From contig DATFWZ010000349.1 of assembly GCA_035258765.1 (NCBI GenBank), positions 1 through 9,776 on the forward strand: 9,776 bases of DNA, in the 5' to 3' direction. A program made the position numbers and the translations under genes. The stretch is from SIAJ01 sp035258765 (GTDB lineage: Bacteria > Planctomycetota > Planctomycetia > Gemmatales > Gemmataceae). Of this stretch, positions 5,669 to 9,776 are shown in pieces. Position 1 is the stretch's first letter. Every line of letters starts with the position of its first letter. The notes beneath the pieces are model-generated. The model saw nothing but the letters and a program-made list of their open reading frames with translations. It did no database searches and had not been told where the DNA came from.

Positions 5669-7156
5669 CTACAACTGTGTCTCCGCGATCTCCAGCGCCC
5701 GCAGCAGCCCGTTGGCCTTGCTCACGGTCTCCTGGTACTCCGTCTCCGGGTCGCTGTCGGCCACCAGGCCCGCCCCGGCCTGGACGTACGCGGTCTGGCC
5801 CTGGACCACCATCGTCCGCAGGGCAATGCAAGTGTCCATGTTGCCGGTGAAGTCCACGTAGCCGACGGCACCCCCGTACGGCCCGCGGCGGTGCGGCTCC
5901 AGCTCGTCGATGATCTGCATCGCCCGCACCTTCGGGGCCCCGGAGAGGGTCCCCGCCGGGAGACACGACCGCAACGCGTCGAACGCCGTCTTCCCTGGAA
6001 CGAGGCGCCCGGTCACGGTGCTCGAGATGTGCATGACGTGGCTGTAGCGCTCGACCGTCAACAGGTCGGCGAGTTCGACGCTGCCGAACTTCGCCACGCG
6101 GCCGACGTCGTTGCGGCCCAGGTCCACGAGCATGATGTGCTCGGCCCGCTCCTTCGGGTCGGCGATCAGCTCGTCCGCGAGGGCCCTGTCCTCTTCGGGC
6201 GTGGCCCCGCGACGGCGGGTGCCGGCCAGCGGGCGGATCGTGACCAGGTCGCCCTCAACGCGAGTCATGATCTCCGGCGAGGCGCCGACCAGTGTGGTCG
6301 GCCCGGCCTTGACGTAGAACATGAACGGCGACGGGTTGACCGCCCGCAGCGCCCGGTAGATGTCGAACGGCCGGGCGGTCGTGCTCGCCTTGAACCGTTG
6401 GCTGAGGACCACCTGGAAGATGTCGCCCGCGTTGATGTACTCCTTGCACTTCAAGACTGCGGCCTTGAAATCCTCCTTGGTGAAGTTTGACTGGTGCGGG
6501 ATGCTCACCGGCCCGCGGGTGTTGATGTCGGTGAGTTGCAGGTCCGCGACGCCCTGTTGCAAGCGCTCTACCAGTCGGTCCACGCGGGCACGGGCGTCGT
6601 CGTAGCTCTTGCGCAGGTCCTTCGGATCGACCTGGGCGTGGGCCACGGCGGCGACCGTCTTGTCGATGTGGTCGAAGACGACCATGCGATCGTAGAAGGC
6701 GAACGACAGGTCGGGCAGCCCGCGATCGTCCTCCGGGGCGGCGGGCAGGTGCTCGACGTATCGGACGGTGTCGTACCCCGCGTACCCGACGGCCCCACCG
6801 CAGAACCGGGGCAGCCCCGCGACGTGCGGGGCCTGGTACGCGGCGAGCGTCTCTTCGAGCAGGCGCAGCGGGTCCGGGTGAGTGGATTCCTTTTTCGGAC
6901 CCCGCCCGGACTGCGTCACGACGCGACGGTCGAACGCTTCAAACCGGTAGAACGGCCCCGAGCCGACAAAGCTGTACCGCCCGAGCCGCTCCCCGCCGAC
7001 GACGCTCTCGAACAGGAACGCCCACTCCCCCTCCTGGACTTTGCAGAACGCGCTGACGGGCGTGAGGGAATCGCCCAAGAGCTGGCGATAAACGGGTACG
7101 ACCGTGTGCCCGGCCGCGAGAGCGGTGAACTCGTCGAACGAGGGGAAGTAGCGCAT
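5669..7156 (-). CDS. trpE: Anthranilate synthase component I
   Basis: 495 aa, full length for the family. It makes anthranilate from chorismate in the first committed step of tryptophan synthesis (cytosolic, EC 4.1.3.27), using ammonia delivered by the TrpG glutaminase. The N-terminal domain has FLFESVVGGERLGRYSFVG (48-66), whose Glu50-Ser51 is the LLES-type element of the tryptophan feedback site. The chorismate-binding domain has TIRPLAGTRRRG (307-318), HIMLVDLGRNDVGR (340-353), LPAGTLSGAPKVRAMQ (399-414), RRGPYGGAVGY (423-433) and AGAGLVADSDPETEYQE (460-476). The PLAGT motif has Ala where PabB (aminodeoxychorismate synthase) carries a catalytic Lys, which favours TrpE. The start fits the usual MxxPxFxEFxxLA N-terminus, although no good Shine-Dalgarno precedes it. 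No trpG, trpD or trpC is adjacent, and I see no Trp-rich leader peptide. Confidence 0.97.
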   Translation of the reverse strand: MRYFPSFDEFTALAAGHTVVPVYRQLLGDSLTPVSAFCKVQEGEWAFLFESVVGGERLGRYSFVGSGPFYRFEAFDRRVVTQSGRGPKKESTHPDPLRLLEETLAAYQAPHVAGLPRFCGGAVGYAGYDTVRYVEHLPAAPEDDRGLPDLSFAFYDRMVVFDHIDKTVAAVAHAQVDPKDLRKSYDDARARVDRLVERLQQGVADLQLTDINTRGPVSIPHQSNFTKEDFKAAVLKCKEYINAGDIFQVVLSQRFKASTTARPFDIYRALRAVNPSPFMFYVKAGPTTLVGASPEIMTRVEGDLVTIRPLAGTRRRGATPEEDRALADELIADPKERAEHIMLVDLGRNDVGRVAKFGSVELADLLTVERYSHVMHISSTVTGRLVPGKTAFDALRSCLPAGTLSGAPKVRAMQIIDELEPHRRGPYGGAVGYVDFTGNMDTCIALRTMVVQGQTAYVQAGAGLVADSDPETEYQETVSKANGLLRALEIAETQL

Positions 7157-7230
7157 GGGGATGGTCTATCGGCGGCCAACCGGTCGGGAACGTCAACCGT
7201 CCTGTTCCGGTCGATCGCGTCGGCCCTGTC

Positions 7231-7328
7231 GGGAACGCCCTCCGTGGCGTTCCGCAGACCTCGCTTCCCCGGGAACAATGATGCGCTCCGGCGCGCACGC
7301 CTCCCAGAACGCCACGGAGGGCGTTCCC
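7231..7328. repeat. Inverted pair of palindromic REP-like units between the GNAT gene and trpE
   Basis: Two 22-bp arms (7231-7252 and 7307-7328) are exact reverse complements; with one mismatch the match continues outwards over four more bases. Each arm is itself a hairpin: GGAACGCC-CTCCGT-GGCGTTCC at 7232-7253 (8-bp stem) and GAACGCC-ACGGAG-GGCGTTC at 7307-7326 (7-bp stem), both with six-base loops. The RNA could therefore fold either as two small hairpins or as one long 22-bp stem with a 54-nt loop. The right arm reaches into the stop codon of the GNAT gene, the left arm ends 74 bp before the trpE start. There is no T-run, so simple intrinsic termination is unlikely. I recall similar GGAACGCC palindromes between genes in Gemmata-like genomes, unverified. 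Confidence 0.85.
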
Positions 7329-8116
7329 TACAGCGCGGGCAGCGTCAGCATGACCTCTTCATACTCCGCGACCGGGCGGAAACCGAGGCGCGAATAGCAC
7401 GCCAGCGCCGCGGCGTTGTCCGCCTTGACGTTCAGACCGACGTGGTCCACGGTTGGCCGCAACTCCGTACACAGACGCGCCGTGACCGCCCCCGCGAGTC
7501 CGCGGCCGCGGTGGTCCGGGTGGGTGACGATGTTCCCCAATGCCGCCACCCTCTGCCCGGGCGAGTACACGTGCGGCCCGGCGGCACTCACCAGCTTCCC
7601 GCTTATCCGGAGCCCGTAGTAGTGCCCCGTCTCAATCTGCCGGGGGTCGAACCAGTTGGCCGGGTATCCGACCAAATACAGGGCACGCAGTTCGGCCACG
7701 TCCGCGGCAGTCATCCGCTCGACGCGATCGGTGCCGGGAACGTCCAGCGCCGGCTCCACGAGGGCCATCTTCAAGTGCGGGCCGCGAGACTCCGCCCGGA
7801 CGTCAGGCCCGAGGGCGTCGCGGCAGCCGGGACTCAGGTGCGCATATACTTGCGGCGGCAGGAGCCGGCGCGCCCGCTGCAAGAGCTCCCGCAGCGGGTC
7901 GTAAGGCGGGTCGCCGAGGGCCATGAGCGTCGGCGTCTCGAACGCGGTGTAGAGGAGCACGATCGCCCGGAGGGTCCCCGCGTCCTCCAGCGCGTACCAC
8001 GTGGTAAACGGCCAGAAGAAGTCGTCGAGGTCGCCCAGGGCGTAGATGTGCAGGTAAACGTTGCGCCGCAGGACCGGCTCAATCTCGTCCCGGCGGTGCA
8101 GGCTGACGACGCGCAC
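7328..8116 (-). CDS. GNAT family N-acetyltransferase
   Basis: 262 aa from a GTG at 8116, preferred over an ATG at 8173 because AGGAAGGAAA directly precedes the GTG and the family's N-terminus begins there. Residues 25-31 (YALGDLD) and the region to about 130 match the N-terminal half of COG3393-type predicted acetyltransferases. The catalytic GNAT domain is C-terminal: motif A IVTHPDHRGRGLAGAV (196-211) carries the R-G-R-G-L-A acetyl-CoA pyrophosphate loop, and motif B NAAALACYSRLGF (234-246) is intact. It transfers an acetyl group from acetyl-CoA; the substrate is unknown. Its stop codon abuts the palindromic repeat pair, and trpE starts 171 bp downstream, so read-through into trpE is possible. 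It lies 126 bp after the response regulator gene. Confidence 0.92.
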   Translation of the reverse strand: MRVVSLHRRDEIEPVLRRNVYLHIYALGDLDDFFWPFTTWYALEDAGTLRAIVLLYTAFETPTLMALGDPPYDPLRELLQRARRLLPPQVYAHLSPGCRDALGPDVRAESRGPHLKMALVEPALDVPGTDRVERMTAADVAELRALYLVGYPANWFDPRQIETGHYYGLRISGKLVSAAGPHVYSPGQRVAALGNIVTHPDHRGRGLAGAVTARLCTELRPTVDHVGLNVKADNAAALACYSRLGFRPVAEYEEVMLTLPAL

Positions 8117-8198
8117 TTTCCTTCCTCGGGGCCGAGATGCAGACACCGGGACGGGAAACGGGGTTCGGAGCAATCAGGACGGTGGAATGCTCGTCGGA

Positions 8199-8228
8199 CG
8201 TAGCTGAATTCGTGAGAATTCAGCTACG
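8199..8228. repeat. Perfect 13-bp hairpin with GTGA tetraloop
   Basis: CGTAGCTGAATTC (8199-8211) pairs exactly with GAATTCAGCTACG (8216-8228) around GTGA. As plus-strand RNA the loop is a GNRA-type tetraloop, which is unusually stable; as minus-strand RNA the loop is UCAC. The hairpin starts 14 nt after the stop codon of the response regulator gene and ends 82 bp before the GNAT start codon. No T-run follows on either side, so it may be a dispersed palindrome or an mRNA 3'-end stabiliser rather than a classic terminator. Confidence 0.8.
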
Positions 8229-8242
8229 CCGCGCACACTCAT

Positions 8243-8857
8243 TTAGCGTTGGTCGGCCTGTTCCAGCGCGGCGAACACTTCCTCGGCGGACAGAACCTGG
8301 TGAGCCACCTCGACGAGCTTGCGGTTGTGGTTGCTGGCGAGCTTGCGCATCCGCCGGTACGCCTCGTCCTCGCTGACCCCGACTCGGCGCGTGACCGCCC
8401 CCTTGGCCCGCTCGATCACTTTTCGGTCCTCGAGCGCCTGCCGCAGGTCGGCGGCCTCGCGCCGGAGGGCCTGCACCTCGTCGAACTGCCGCCGTGCGAG
8501 CGCGATGGCCGGGGCCAGGTCGTGCTCGGTCACCGGCTTCATCAGGTAAGCCATCACGCCCAGCTCCTTGGCCTTGTCGAGCCAGGCCGGGACTGCGTGG
8601 CCGGTGACGAGAATGGCCGGGATTGCGGCGATGCGGTTGACCGCCTCGACCGCCTCCAGCCCTGTCATGTCCGGCATCTTGACGTCGGCGATGATCAGGT
8701 CCGGGGCCGACACGCGGCAGTGCTCGAGCAGCTCCCGGCCCGTCCGGGCGACCGAGTGGACGGTGTGGCCGAGGACGGGGACGAAGCGCTCCAGGAAGTC
8801 GCGGACGTCCCGGTCGTCGTCGGCGACGGCGATCTTCAGTGGCGACGCGGCGATCAT
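8243..8857 (-). CDS. Response regulator with receiver and ANTAR RNA-binding domains
   Basis: 204 aa. The ATG at 8857 overlaps the kinase stop codon as ATGA (8857-8854), with GAGGGA upstream. The receiver domain (about 7-120) has the acidic pocket Asp13-Asp15, phospho-acceptor Asp58 in IIADVKMPDMTG, Thr85 (LVTGH) and Lys107 (MKPVT), so all switch residues are present. A coiled helix (about 120-145) leads into the ANTAR domain at about 138-189, with the typical VIERAKGAVTRRVGVSEDEAYRRMRKLA run. ANTAR domains bind hairpin pairs with six-base loops in nascent mRNA and prevent termination (known from AmiR, NasR, EutV); dimerisation follows phosphorylation in EutV. The partner is almost certainly the adjoining kinase. 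The genes controlled are not visible from the sequence. Confidence 0.95.
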   Translation of the reverse strand: MIAASPLKIAVADDDRDVRDFLERFVPVLGHTVHSVARTGRELLEHCRVSAPDLIIADVKMPDMTGLEAVEAVNRIAAIPAILVTGHAVPAWLDKAKELGVMAYLMKPVTEHDLAPAIALARRQFDEVQALRREAADLRQALEDRKVIERAKGAVTRRVGVSEDEAYRRMRKLASNHNRKLVEVAHQVLSAEEVFAALEQADQR

Positions 8858-9776
8858 GACAGTTCCCTCGGAAGCGTGATCGTGATCTCGGTCCCGGGGC
8901 CGTCGCGGTCGGCCGCCGCCACGGTCCCCCCGTGGGCCTCGACGATGCCCTGGACGACGGCCATCCCCAGGCCGGTGCCGTCCGGGCGGGTCGTGTAGAA
9001 GGGCTCGAACAGGCGCCGGCGTTGCTCCACGGACAGGCCCGGGCCGTTGTCGCGGACCGCGACCCGGACTGCAGCCCGGCCGTCGAGTTCCTCGTCGGTC
9101 AGGGCCACGCTCACCTGGCGGGCCCCCGCGGCCAGCGCATTGTCGAACAGGTTGCAGAACACCTGCCCCAGGCGGAACGGGTCGGCATTGCACCGCGGGT
9201 CGCCGGCCATCTCCTCGAGCCGGGCGGCCGGCCCGAGCAGCGGGACGGTGCACTCCCAGGCCGCGCGCCAGACGTCGCGCAGGTCGCACGGCCGGCAATT
9301 CAGGCGCGGCAACGCGACCACTGACCGGATGTCGTCGAACAGTCGGGCCAGGTCGTCCAGGGCCCGCCCGGTCCGGTCCACGAGTCCCACGGCCGCCGGG
9401 TGCTGGTCGAGCTCCAGTCGCAACAACCGCAGGCAGGCCTGGGCCCGCTGCAGGATCGACCGGCTGTCGTGCCCGATGGCCGCGACGGTCTGCCCGATGG
9501 CCGCCAGGCGGTCCGCCCGCGCCACCCGCTCCTGCACCGCCTTCAGGGCGGTGAGGTCATGGAACAGCCAGCGCAGTTGCGTCCCCTCGGCCGGTGTCCG
9601 GGCGGCGGTATTGACGTGGACGGCGACCGGGACGGCCGGCTGGTCGCCTCGATCGAGCCGCAACTCGTCCCGCGACACCCACCTGTCGTCCCGTACGCGG
9701 GAGAGCACCCGGTCGAACTTGGCCTGGTCCTCGGCGACGACGAACACCCGCAGCGGCTTGTCCCGCAGGAACCGCC
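8854..9776 (-). CDS. PAS-containing sensor histidine kinase (5' end outside window)
   Basis: The frame is open through the right edge; about 307 residues are visible, and a GTG at 9747 falls inside a PAS domain and is not the true start. The first 70 visible residues (FLRDKPLRVFVVAEDQAKF to LRWLFHDLTALKAVQERV) look like the C-terminal half of a PAS sensor domain, preceded by an unseen part. The dimerisation/phosphoacceptor helix carries the probable His at codon 9471-9469 in AAIGHDSRSILQ, with Ser-Arg-Ser where HDLRNPL-like sequence is usual. The ATPase domain is complete: N box NLFDNALAAG, G1 DNGPGL, F box FEPFYTTRPDGTGLGMAV, and a terminal TEITITLP strand. No membrane segment is visible in the part seen. 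It would autophosphorylate and pass phosphate to the overlapping ANTAR response regulator; the signal is unknown. Confidence 0.93.
   Translation of the reverse strand, partial: RFLRDKPLRVFVVAEDQAKFDRVLSRVRDDRWVSRDELRLDRGDQPAVPVAVHVNTAARTPAEGTQLRWLFHDLTALKAVQERVARADRLAAIGQTVAAIGHDSRSILQRAQACLRLLRLELDQHPAAVGLVDRTGRALDDLARLFDDIRSVVALPRLNCRPCDLRDVWRAAWECTVPLLGPAARLEEMAGDPRCNADPFRLGQVFCNLFDNALAAGARQVSVALTDEELDGRAAVRVAVRDNGPGLSVEQRRRLFEPFYTTRPDGTGLGMAVVQGIVEAHGGTVAAADRDGPGTEITITLPRELS

Noticed and set aside
7157..7231. Tryptophan attenuator or leader peptide ahead of trpE
   Set aside because: No short frame with consecutive Trp codons and no hairpin followed by a T-run is present in the 74 bp before the start.
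6494..8203. 569-codon plus-strand open frame
   Set aside because: It runs antisense through parts of trpE and the GNAT gene and across their intergenic repeat; Arg/Val/Asp-rich translation without motifs, a usual GC-rich shadow.
8858..9298. N-terminal extension of the ANTAR regulator frame up to 9298
   Set aside because: This part is Arg/Pro/Gly-rich and overlaps the kinase ATPase domain in another frame. The receiver domain begins right after the ATG at 8857, which has a ribosome-binding site.

Overview
The window is GC-rich bacterial DNA that most likely comes from a planctomycete of the Gemmataceae (Gemmata-like) group. Three things point there: a DUF1559-type secreted protein, which is a hallmark family of Planctomycetes; a secreted VCBS/FG-GAP propeller lipoprotein and a choice-of-anchor C protein; and short GC-rich palindromic repeats between genes of a kind I recall from Gemmata-like genomes. 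The assignment rests on gene content and memory, not on a search. Every gene I can support lies on the minus strand, so transcription runs right to left.

Layout in the direction of transcription. At the right edge is a two-component pair: a PAS-containing sensor histidine kinase (cut by the window edge) overlapping by ATGA with a receiver-ANTAR response regulator. After a 13-bp perfect hairpin comes a GNAT acetyltransferase with a GTG start. A pair of inverted palindromic repeats then leads into a complete trpE (anthranilate synthase component I). Directly downstream of trpE is the wreck of a small planctomycete-type ORF (two in-frame stops, well preserved C-terminus), then about 370 bp of apparently non-coding DNA with a GC-rich hairpin. 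Next is a two-gene secreted-protein operon (choice-of-anchor C/DUF642-like protein, then DUF1559-like protein, 27 bp apart), a second, more divergent GNAT-like protein, a 337-bp gap holding a perfect 30-bp inverted repeat and an AT-rich promoter-like patch, and finally a seven-bladed beta-propeller lipoprotein. The first 56 bases hold a plus-strand intrinsic terminator for a convergent gene outside the window.

The clear functional units are the kinase/ANTAR-regulator pair, whose output would be RNA-binding antitermination rather than DNA binding, and the secreted pair at 2786-5023. trpE is alone here: no trpG, trpD or other trp gene is adjacent. I found no CRISPR, tRNA, rRNA, transposase or phage gene. 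The most interesting non-coding signal is the palindromic repeat pair between the GNAT gene and trpE. Its units fold into hairpins with six-base loops, and on each strand one loop has the A1/G4 pattern that ANTAR proteins recognise, about 1 kb from an ANTAR gene. This link is speculative.
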